Assembly: GCA_019695215.1 (NCBI GenBank)
Contig: JAIBAK010000007.1
Coordinates: 65,149 to 105,629 of the forward strand
Direction: 5' to 3'
Length of the DNA: 40,481 nt
From: Bacteroidia bacterium
GTDB taxonomy: Bacteria; Bacteroidota; Bacteroidia; UKL13-3
The position numbers were made by a program, and so were the translations under genes. Shown here piece by piece: positions 34,140-40,481 of the stretch. The notes below the pieces were generated by a model. That model had not been told where the DNA came from. It saw nothing but the letters and a program-made list of their open reading frames with translations, and did no database searches. How positions within the stretch are numbered: the first letter of the stretch is position 1; the number at the start of each line of letters is the position of its first letter.

Positions 34140-35506
34140 AGAAAATTTTACTCATTACTTTAATTTCCTTCGCCAGTCATATTGCATTTGCACAAAACGA
34201 TGATGTGCTTTTGCGTTTATCAGATAAAATAGCCGAGCAGATTTTTCAAACCATTAACAAAGATGGTCGTGTGCCCAAAGGTTCAAAAATTGCCGTGCTT
34301 AATTTTATGAATATGAAAGACCACAGCGACTCCATTCGCACTCCCTTTGGTGCCGAGGTAGGCAAGGCCGTTACACACCGTATGCAGCAACTGGCGGTAA
34401 GCAAAAAAATGCCTTTTACCGTATTGGTACCAAATGCCGAGGCCGAACGAATGATGAGCTCCTTTTTTGTGGTTCCGGACAGTGTGGATGAAAGTGATTT
34501 CTGGTCGCGTTACCTCAACAGTCAGAAACCCGACTATTACCTGAGCTGCGCCTATCGCATTGCCGAAGATTATTCGGCTATACATATTCGCAACGGGCAT
34601 TTGATACCCGACAGGTACAATACCAATTTATCAACCATACCGGTAGCCAATTTTTCATTTGAACTGAACTCACAGGAAGAGAAACAGCAAATCATGCATC
34701 ATCAGGTGATACAGGATATGAAAGAACTGTGCGACCAGTTTGCCTATCAGCTGAAGTTTCACTTAAAAATAAAAAACATCCGGCTTAATTATTTTACCGA
34801 TGAACTGAGCGGAGCGGTAACTCCTTTTTCTAAGAAAATTAATGAAACACTTACGGCATCCCTTACCCGCATAGGAGGATATCAGGTAACCCTGATTGAA
34901 CCCGGCAAGCGCGGGATATTTGATAAAAATGATAATATCTACGAAGTGCGCGGCAAGTTTACCACCGAAGGAGAATATGTGAAAGTGCTTGGGTTTTTAA
35001 TTAACTCGGGCAATGAAGCCACCATTGCTTCGGCCGAATTTTACCTGCCCAAAAAAGTGATGGAAACAAACGGTACGGTGGTGAGTTTAACAGCTAAACT
35101 TACAGCCGATTTATGGACCAACAAAGGCATGGAAAACGTTTCGTATGTAGATGGGGAGGTGATGCAGATTTTTTATCAAACCAACAAACCTGCTTATGTG
35201 CGCCTTATTTATGTAACAGCTGACGGGCAGCGTATTTTAATGGTAGATAACCAATACATCGATATGTCGATGGCCGGCAAACCGCTTACTGTTCCTACCG
35301 AATTAAGTTGCGCTCAGCCTTTCGGTTCGGAGCGGATTATTTTAATGGTGAGCACCGCCCAGTTTGATAATATTCCCTACGTAATTCAGGGAGGAGTAAA
35401 AGTAATTACCGTTGACCCTAACTCCGCCATTGCAGCAAGAGGTTTTAAGCAGGAGATCGAACATTTAGAAAAAAATATTCCGGTTACTACCGTTTCAAGA
35501 AAATAA
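34136..35506 (+). CDS. Exported FlgO-like protein with DUF4384-like C-terminus
   Basis: A 456-residue protein with signal MKKILLITLISFASHIAFAQ. Residues 25-130 have a CsgG/FlgO-type fold pattern: LSDKIAEQIFQTINKDG, GSKIAVLNFMNMKDHSDSIRTPFGAEV, VLVPNAEAERMM. Residues about 350-430 (GEVMQIFYQTNKPAYVRLIYVTADGQRI, SERIILMV) resemble DUF4384. Together these suggest a periplasmic or outer-membrane assembly factor. It overlaps the FlgT-like gene by 4 bp and is followed 4 bp later by a Dabb protein. The fold calls are by eye and moderate. Confidence 0.68.
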   Translation: MKKILLITLISFASHIAFAQNDDVLLRLSDKIAEQIFQTINKDGRVPKGSKIAVLNFMNMKDHSDSIRTPFGAEVGKAVTHRMQQLAVSKKMPFTVLVPNAEAERMMSSFFVVPDSVDESDFWSRYLNSQKPDYYLSCAYRIAEDYSAIHIRNGHLIPDRYNTNLSTIPVANFSFELNSQEEKQQIMHHQVIQDMKELCDQFAYQLKFHLKIKNIRLNYFTDELSGAVTPFSKKINETLTASLTRIGGYQVTLIEPGKRGIFDKNDNIYEVRGKFTTEGEYVKVLGFLINSGNEATIASAEFYLPKKVMETNGTVVSLTAKLTADLWTNKGMENVSYVDGEVMQIFYQTNKPAYVRLIYVTADGQRILMVDNQYIDMSMAGKPLTVPTELSCAQPFGSERIILMVSTAQFDNIPYVIQGGVKVITVDPNSAIAARGFKQEIEHLEKNIPVTTVSRK

Positions 35507-35510
35507 TATC

Positions 35511-35813
35511 ATGGTTAAACATATTGTATGCTGGAGGCTTAAAGATGAAGCCAACGGAATGAACAAAGAAGCAAATGCCCGAACTATCAAAGAGAAATTA
35601 GAGGCACTACAGGGGCAAATTCAGGGGTTAATTAAAATTGAAGTGGGGTTCGACTTTCTTCATTCCCCCGAATCAATGGACATTGTACTTTATTCGGAAT
35701 TTGAAAACAGGACTGCCCTTGATTTTTACCAGCAGCATCCGCTGCACAAAGCTATAATGCCTTTTATAGGTGAAGCCCGCAGCGAGCGGAGAGTGGTGGA
35801 TTACGAAGTGTAA
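35511..35813 (+). CDS. Dabb (stress-responsive A/B barrel) family protein
   Basis: A 100-residue protein beginning MVKHIVCWRLKDEAN, the classic Dabb start, and ending with YQQHPLHKAIMPFIGEARSERRVVDYEV. Family members are small dimeric alpha/beta barrels, some with enzyme activity. It starts 4 bp after the FlgO-like gene, so it is probably in the same transcript although it is cytoplasmic. It is convergent with the LytTR gene (1 bp between stops). Confidence 0.9.
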   Translation: MVKHIVCWRLKDEANGMNKEANARTIKEKLEALQGQIQGLIKIEVGFDFLHSPESMDIVLYSEFENRTALDFYQQHPLHKAIMPFIGEARSERRVVDYEV

Positions 35814-35814
35814 C

Positions 35815-36561
35815 TTATACGCCCAGCACTGCTTTTAATTTGGGATAACCACTGCGGCTCAACGGCACTTTTGCCCCCGATTTTAATACCGCCAGATGAT
35901 GTTCGTTATCGGGCGATTCAATTCGGGTAATTTGGGCCAACTGCAGAATATAGGAACGATGCACCCGCACAAATAATCCCGCATCAAGCACCTGTTCAAA
36001 ATAGGTCATGGTTTTTTTCTTGAGAAACGAACCATCGGCTGTATGGATGCGCACATAGTCGTCATCGGCTTCGAGAAAATGAATATCATTCACCGGAATA
36101 ATGCGGATTTTGCTTCCGGTTTTAATCACCACCCGCTGCGATTGCTCGGGCATAGTGGCGGCTTCCTCTACAATAGCCTTGGTAGTTGTAGCATTGGTTT
36201 TTTTCTCCCGGTATTGCTCTTTCCATTTCTGTATGGCTTTATCAAATCTGTCCTTACTGAATGGTTTTAATAAATAATCAACGGCATGTGCTTCAAAAGC
36301 TTTTAAAGCAAACTCATCAAATGCCGTGGTGAAAATAACCGATGGTGGCTCATCAATCAACTCCAGCATTTCAAACCCGTTAATTTTAGGCATCTGAATG
36401 TCCAGAAAAATCAAATCGGGTTTATGTTGTTGTATGGCCTTCACCCCTTCAAATCCGTCATTGCACTCCTGCACCACTTCCATATCGGCATAGGATTGCA
36501 GGTATTCGCGCACTAAGGTGCGGGCCAAAGGTTCATCATCAATTAGTGTAACACGTATCAT
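35815..36561 (-). CDS. LytTR-family response regulator
   Basis: A 248-residue protein: receiver domain (residues 1-115) with LIDDEP, phospho-accepting Asp54 in FLDIQMP, TTAFDEFALKAFE and Lys in DYLLKPF. A linker of about 30 residues is followed by a LytTR DNA-binding domain (IRIIPVNDIHFLEADDDYVRIHT, VHRSYILQLAQITRIE). Its start overlaps the kinase gene by 4 bp, so it is the cognate regulator. Confidence 0.95.
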   Translation of the reverse strand: MIRVTLIDDEPLARTLVREYLQSYADMEVVQECNDGFEGVKAIQQHKPDLIFLDIQMPKINGFEMLELIDEPPSVIFTTAFDEFALKAFEAHAVDYLLKPFSKDRFDKAIQKWKEQYREKKTNATTTKAIVEEAATMPEQSQRVVIKTGSKIRIIPVNDIHFLEADDDYVRIHTADGSFLKKKTMTYFEQVLDAGLFVRVHRSYILQLAQITRIESPDNEHHLAVLKSGAKVPLSRSGYPKLKAVLGV

Positions 36562-37592
36562 ATTACCGGAATTTTTATGGTGGTTGTAAAAAGATTATCA
36601 GTTGCAGTGGCCTGCATCAGGTCGTTGCGTGCATAGAGTAAATACAGCCTGCGCTGGGCCGAACTTAATCCGAAACCGGTGCCCGATTTGGGTGCAGCAG
36701 TTTTCGGGTCAAACGGATTCGTAACTTTTATTATGAGGTAACCGTTTTCAATAGTCACCTCTACTTTTATAGTGATGGTTTCGGTGGTATCGTATAAACC
36801 GAATTTAATTGCATTCTCCACGACAGGCTGAAGAATAAGGTGAGGAAGTTTAATTTGTTTGCCTGCCTCTTCGCATACCACCTCGGTGTGCAACCGGTGA
36901 CCAAAGCGTACCTTTTCAATATCAAGATACAAACGCAGGTGATTTAATTCTTCATCCAACGTTACCAATTGTTGCTCTTCCTTGCGCAGGGTTCCTCTCA
37001 AAAAGTCGGAAAGCTGCTGAATCATATGGCGGGCTTCTTCGGGGCGGCTGCCCACCAGCGCGCTGATAGAGTTTAAACTGTTGAATAAAAAATGTGGCTG
37101 CAATTGCTGACGCAGTTTACTGAGCTCGGCATCTTTTACCAGTTGCTCCTGCGCGGTAGCCCTCCCCTTTACCTCTTCCTGTTCCTTAAAATAGTATACC
37201 AGCCAGTTGAGCAGAGACACAAATGAAATCATGAGAAAATTATAACAAAAACGAAGCGGCCAGATGCGATGTAAAAAAACGGTGTACACTTCTTCCTTTT
37301 CGAAAAACCGCGATAAAACTGCTGTTTCGCCAATGGTTAAAACAATGGCCAGCACCAGCACCCAAATGCGCAGGTAAAAATAATTTTGTGTGCGGGGGCG
37401 ATACGATTTCATGGCATAAAACATAGCCACTCCCACCAGGGCAAGAGAAACCGTATCCAGCACAGCTTCGGTTATTGCATTTTTAAACGGGAAACCCGCA
37501 TACAATATGAGCCATGCCGTAATAAAACACCAAATGGCCCACCAGAAAAGGTAAGGCCATATTATTTTTCCTTTGGTTAATTCAGTGGGCAA
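36558..37592 (-). CDS. LytS-type sensor histidine kinase
   Basis: A 344-residue protein with four hydrophobic segments in residues 10-135 and no separate sensor domain. QLQPHFLFNSLNSISALVGSRP carries the phospho-accepting His at 167 (His_kinase family), and LPHLILQPVVENAIKFGLYD and GTGFGLSSAQRRLYLLY form the ATP-binding domain. It is the partner of the adjacent LytTR regulator. Its start overlaps DUF4288 by 11 bp. The signal is unknown; a LiaF-like protein in the same operon suggests envelope stress. Confidence 0.94.
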   Translation of the reverse strand: MPTELTKGKIIWPYLFWWAIWCFITAWLILYAGFPFKNAITEAVLDTVSLALVGVAMFYAMKSYRPRTQNYFYLRIWVLVLAIVLTIGETAVLSRFFEKEEVYTVFLHRIWPLRFCYNFLMISFVSLLNWLVYYFKEQEEVKGRATAQEQLVKDAELSKLRQQLQPHFLFNSLNSISALVGSRPEEARHMIQQLSDFLRGTLRKEEQQLVTLDEELNHLRLYLDIEKVRFGHRLHTEVVCEEAGKQIKLPHLILQPVVENAIKFGLYDTTETITIKVEVTIENGYLIIKVTNPFDPKTAAPKSGTGFGLSSAQRRLYLLYARNDLMQATATDNLFTTTIKIPVI

Positions 37593-37938
37593 GACTACTG
37601 GCCTCCGGTTGGGGGTGAATACTTTTTGTATCTATTTCCGTTGCCTTACTTTTTACAAAATGTATATAGGCATTCGGTTCCTCCGTTTCGTGAACGCGGG
37701 AACATAATTCCATTCCGTCAATAAAGTTTTCCAAGTGCTCTAATCCGGCTACATCTACAAATTCCCATTTTACGGCACTGTTGGTTTGCTCTTCGTGGCG
37801 TATGCCCAACAGGCGCGCTTTTAAAAAAGCCTGCTGTGCAGAAGGAGCCTGCACTAATCGCATTTGTTCATCAAATTGTGCCAGTGAAGTTTCTCCGGCT
37901 CTGATATAAAATACCAGCTTTGTGAGGTACCAGTTCAT
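37582..37938 (-). CDS. DUF4288 family protein
   Basis: A 118-residue soluble protein with the DUF4288 pattern: MNWYLTKLVFYIRAGE at the start, AFLKARLLGIRHEEQ, AVKWEFVDVAGLEHLENFIDGMELCSRVHE. The function of the family is unknown. It lies between a LiaF-like gene (12 bp upstream) and the sensor kinase (11-bp overlap), so it probably belongs to that signalling unit. Confidence 0.8.
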   Translation of the reverse strand: MNWYLTKLVFYIRAGETSLAQFDEQMRLVQAPSAQQAFLKARLLGIRHEEQTNSAVKWEFVDVAGLEHLENFIDGMELCSRVHETEEPNAYIHFVKSKATEIDTKSIHPQPEASSLAH

Positions 37939-37950
37939 AGAATAACTAAA

Positions 37951-38727
37951 TTAATAACTATTTATTTCAATACCTCCGAATACCGAGGTTCCTTTTATCA
38001 GCAGCACTTTATTTTCGGCTGTCACAGGCTCTTTATACACCGGACGTTTATCTTCTACTCCGCCAAAAACAGCCGTCATATCTGTTTGTATTTCCCAGTG
38101 AGGAGGAACCACAATATTGGTTCCGCCAAAAACCTGCGTCACCTCCAGTGTTGCCTTTCCAGTAAAATCGGCCTGCGAAAAATTAATTTCGGCTCCTCCC
38201 ATAAAACAGGTGATTTCTCCTTCTTTAAAATTTTTGGAAATAATATGTTTTTTCACTCCTCCGAATATCGAAGTAGATTCGAAATGATCGTCAGAAGTAG
38301 ATGTTTCGGTTGAGCAATATTCTTTTCGTTTCATCCACTTCTCCCAGTTTTTAAATTTACTCTTATGCCTACGCGGAGTTAAAATCATGAGTAGTCCCAC
38401 CGATATAATTACCACCGGCCATAACATGGGCCCTACATGAAACTCCGGATAAAAATCATCAAGTAAAAAGAGTACCCCTATCAGCACCGGAATCATCCAT
38501 CCGCGTGTTTGAAAACCATGTTTGGCACCGGTGTACACTCCTATCACTATCAGCAGCATTTCCCAGGTAAACAACCACACCGGAAAAACTACTCCCATTT
38601 GACGCGCCAGTAATACGCCTCCTATAATCACCAGGAGCAAACCTCCCATCACGCGCCCGTAGCGGCTGCGCTGCTGCCAGGCCTCCCATTGCTCGCGGTA
38701 CTGATCCTGCATATTATTTGGTTCCAT
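37951..38727 (-). CDS. LiaF-like membrane protein
   Basis: A 258-residue protein with four membrane segments in residues 25-115 (GRVMGGLLLVIIGGVLLAR and others), then a basic linker. The C-terminal LiaF-type domain shows STSIFGGVKKHI, EITCFMGGAEINFSQADF, QVFGGTNIVVPPHW, AVFGGVEDKRP and SVFGGIEINSY: a repeated F-G-G beta motif. In Firmicutes LiaF restrains a cell-envelope two-component system. A DUF4288 gene, a kinase and a regulator follow in order, so a comparable control role is likely but not shown. Confidence 0.85.
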   Translation of the reverse strand: MEPNNMQDQYREQWEAWQQRSRYGRVMGGLLLVIIGGVLLARQMGVVFPVWLFTWEMLLIVIGVYTGAKHGFQTRGWMIPVLIGVLFLLDDFYPEFHVGPMLWPVVIISVGLLMILTPRRHKSKFKNWEKWMKRKEYCSTETSTSDDHFESTSIFGGVKKHIISKNFKEGEITCFMGGAEINFSQADFTGKATLEVTQVFGGTNIVVPPHWEIQTDMTAVFGGVEDKRPVYKEPVTAENKVLLIKGTSVFGGIEINSY

Positions 38728-38747
38728 TTTTTAAAAATTTACAGATG

Positions 38748-38755
38748 CAAAACTA
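38748..38755 (-). promoter_or_regulatory. -7 promoter box for the LiaF-DUF4288-LytSR operon
   Basis: On the minus strand TAGTTTTG matches TAnnTTTG, 20 bp before ATG 38727. No TTG at the usual spacing upstream. Confidence 0.45.
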
Positions 38756-38888
38756 AGAAGCCTTTTTAATACCGCCATCATGGATGCAGCCGGAAGAGGC
38801 ACAAAAGGTGCGAAATGCGGATAAAAAGGGTTGAACGGAAGAGCTGCATACCCCCGATTGTAAACCAGCCGTTTAAATTTAGTTGATA

Positions 38889-38920
38889 TTGCAAACTATT
38901 TATTTTGTCAACTATCTTTG
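38889..38920 (+). promoter_or_regulatory. Promoter of marR, probably leaderless
   Basis: TTG at 38889-38891, 21 bp, then TATCTTTG at 38913-38920. The GTG start at 38925 is 4 bp downstream. This promoter lies inside the longer frame that begins at TTG 38883, which argues against that start. Confidence 0.65.
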
Positions 38921-38924
38921 TCCC

Positions 38925-39437
38925 GTGGCAACAAAAAATACAACTCCAAGTAAAACATACGAAGAAACTCCGCTATCATTTAACCTGAACGCGCTGGCAA
39001 AACTTTATATTGGTATTCAAAGCCGGCAGTTTAATCAACTTGATATTGACCGTTATTTCTTTGTGCTTAGTCTGATAATAAAACACAAAAACGCTACGCA
39101 AAAATGCCTTTCCAACTGTTTAAATATTGACAAGGCAAGTATGGTACGCATTATCGACTACCTTTCGGAAAACGGGTATGTGAAACGGGTACTGAACCCT
39201 GACGACCGCAGGGAATATATCATTGTGGCCACACCAAGAGCCGAGAAATTGTATCCCGAACTTATTAAATCTTTCAGGCAAAACAACGAAGCCGCTTTTG
39301 AAGGATTTACAAAGGAAGAGAAAGAAACATTTTACACCATGCTGGAGCAAATGTTTCAGAATTTAAGTGGCCTTCCGGCCGACAGGTATTTTATTAAATA
39401 CATTAAAACCGAAAAAAAGAAACGACATGAAAAATAA
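38925..39437 (+). CDS. MarR-family transcriptional regulator
   Basis: A 170-residue winged-helix protein from GTG 38925. KHKNATQKCLSNCLNIDKASMVRIIDYLSENGYVKRVLNPDDRREYIIVATPRAE is a standard MarR DNA-binding region with the wing DDRREY. Helices on both sides form the dimer interface. The C-terminus is basic (KTEKKKRHEK). Its end overlaps the start of the RND adaptor gene by 11 bp, so it probably regulates its own efflux operon. The ligand is unknown. Confidence 0.9.
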   Translation: MATKNTTPSKTYEETPLSFNLNALAKLYIGIQSRQFNQLDIDRYFFVLSLIIKHKNATQKCLSNCLNIDKASMVRIIDYLSENGYVKRVLNPDDRREYIIVATPRAEKLYPELIKSFRQNNEAAFEGFTKEEKETFYTMLEQMFQNLSGLPADRYFIKYIKTEKKKRHEK

Positions 39438-40481
39438 ATGGCTCCGGTGGATAGTAGTGCTGGGAGTAATCACCGCACTGGCACTTCCAAAACTGATGAA
39501 AAAGAAAGACCCGTCAATGGCAGGAGGAAAAGGTCCGGGAGGTCCGTCAGGCCCTGTACCGGTGAAAGGTGAAGTGGTACGCAGTCAAACTTTATCCAAT
39601 ACCCTTCATGCCACCGGAACCTTACTGGCAAATGAAGAAGTGGAATTACAATGTGAAGCCAGCGGAAAAGTAATTGCCATTTATTTTGAAGAAGGGAAAC
39701 CGGTTCGTAAAGGGCAATTGCTGCTTAAAACAAATGATGCCGAACTACAGGCTTCGCTTAAAAAGGCGGAATCGAAAATGAAGCTGGCCACAGATATGGA
39801 GCGCAGGCAAAAAGAACTTTTGAAAAAAGAAGGTATAAGCGAAGCCGAATACGACCTTTCGCGAAACGACCTGAACGCGGCAGGTGCCGAACTGGCACAA
39901 CTGAAAGAACAGATACGTAAAACCGAAATAGTGGCCCCGTTTGACGGGAATATCGGACTAAAATATATAAGCGAAGGAGCTTTTGTAACGCCCAGTTCAA
40001 GAATTGCCTCCTTGCAAAATGTGAGCAGTATAAAAATAGAATTCGCGATACCCGAACAATATATTTCCCGTGTTCACAACGGCACCCGCATTCGTTTTAC
40101 CACACCCGGATCCGACAAAGTTTATGAAGCCACCGTGTATGCCATTGAACCGAAAATTGATCCGCAAACCCGCAATATTACCCTGCGTGCCCGATGCACA
40201 AATGACGGAAAACTTTTTCCCGGCTCTTTTGCTTCGGTTAATGTCATACTGGATGATATTAAAAATGCCCTGATGGTTCCAACCGAAGCCATTGTTCCCG
40301 TTTTGAAAGGACAAAAAGTGTATGTGATAAAAACAGATTCGGTCATTGAACAAAAAGTGGAAACAGGTATTCGTACTTCTAACCTTATTCAAATAAAAAA
40401 CGGACTTTCGGCCGGAGACACGATTGCCACCACGGCATTGATGCAACTGAAAAAAGGGAGCAAAATAAAACTTCTCAACAC
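39427..40481 (+). CDS. RND efflux periplasmic adaptor (HlyD/MFP family), runs off the right edge
   Basis: 351 codons are readable from ATG 39427, missing the C-terminus. An N-terminal anchor (WLRWIVVLGVITALALP) is followed by a Gly/Pro-rich linker; ANEEVELQCEASGKVIAIYF and GKPVRKGQLLLKTN form the lipoyl-like half; a coiled-coil hairpin (about 100-150) follows; TEIVAPFDGNIGLKYISEGAFV is the second lipoyl half. NALMVPTEAIVPVLKGQKVYVI is the membrane-proximal domain. It links an inner-membrane RND pump to an outer-membrane channel, which should lie beyond the window. A MarR gene overlaps its start. Confidence 0.93.
   Translation, partial: MKNKWLRWIVVLGVITALALPKLMKKKDPSMAGGKGPGGPSGPVPVKGEVVRSQTLSNTLHATGTLLANEEVELQCEASGKVIAIYFEEGKPVRKGQLLLKTNDAELQASLKKAESKMKLATDMERRQKELLKKEGISEAEYDLSRNDLNAAGAELAQLKEQIRKTEIVAPFDGNIGLKYISEGAFVTPSSRIASLQNVSSIKIEFAIPEQYISRVHNGTRIRFTTPGSDKVYEATVYAIEPKIDPQTRNITLRARCTNDGKLFPGSFASVNVILDDIKNALMVPTEAIVPVLKGQKVYVIKTDSVIEQKVETGIRTSNLIQIKNGLSAGDTIATTALMQLKKGSKIKLLN

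Noticed and set aside
32148..35506. A true flagellar operon
   Set aside because: No hook, rod, ring, export or flagellin genes are seen; only the three outer-membrane-type families resemble flagellar parts.
38883..38924. Longer MarR N-terminus from TTG 38883
   Set aside because: The segment contains the gene's own -33/-7 promoter, so it is upstream of the likely transcription start.

Overview
The window reads as chromosomal DNA from a member of the Bacteroidota, close to Flavobacteriia or Sphingobacteriia in gene content. It carries type IX secretion and gliding genes (a porU start, a PorP/SprF protein, gldJ and a PorV-like protein). Several genes are preceded by the Bacteroidota -7 promoter box TAnnTTTG, classical Shine-Dalgarno sites are weak, and menaquinone, mitochondrial-type aconitase and LytS/LytTR genes are present. 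I see no insertion sequence transposase, prophage, rRNA or CRISPR array. Most of the window is ordinary housekeeping and cell-envelope sequence.

Layout. 1-4.3 kb: porU (runs off the left edge) divergent from porP/sprF and gldJ. 4.3-7.5 kb: frr, an AsmA-like/GT51 fusion and a small cytoplasmic protein. 7.5-9.7 kb: a phosphatase divergent from menI-menF. 9.7-14.1 kb: a PorV-like barrel and several lipoproteins, with a Rieske ferredoxin. 14.2-16.2 kb: pgk facing a minus-strand tRNA cluster Ser(GCT)-Pro(TGG)-Arg(TCT) that is interrupted by a GIY-YIG nuclease gene. 16.3-19.4 kb: a double AAA+ ATPase and a small membrane protein. 19.4-25 kb: Nudix, a CarboxypepD-like protein, an LpxR-like protein, a subtilase, a YjdF-like protein and a small exported protein. 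25-28.9 kb: aconitase, an M48 protease and a helical protein. 28.9-30.3 kb: an AT-rich SIR2-like gene between a perfect palindrome and tRNA-Arg(CCG). 30.4-32.1 kb: miaA, a 59-residue zinc-ribbon protein and rluE, tightly overlapped. 32.1-35.8 kb: three exported proteins resembling FlgP, FlgT and FlgO, plus a Dabb protein. 35.8-38.7 kb: LiaF-like, DUF4288, LytS-type kinase and LytTR regulator. 38.9 kb to the end: a MarR regulator and an RND periplasmic adaptor (runs off the right edge).

The most unusual locus is the tRNA-Arg(TCT) region. A GIY-YIG gene sits between an intact tRNA gene and an exact copy of that tRNA's first 34 nucleotides. The break falls inside the anticodon, the nuclease gene's stop codon lies inside the intact tRNA, and the leftover half-tRNA carries a 40-bp palindromic insertion. 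This looks like a minimal element that inserts into a tRNA gene and rebuilds it. The next most interesting loci are the FlgP/FlgT/FlgO-like operon in a neighbourhood with no flagellar genes, the double AAA+ protein with duplicated N-terminal domains, and the lone SIR2-like gene next to a tRNA.

Many starts can be moved inward from the longest open frame. Where a TAnnTTTG box lies 4-5 bases before a start codon (pgk, miaA, marR), the transcript is probably leaderless. All functional calls rest on motifs read by eye; no database search was possible.
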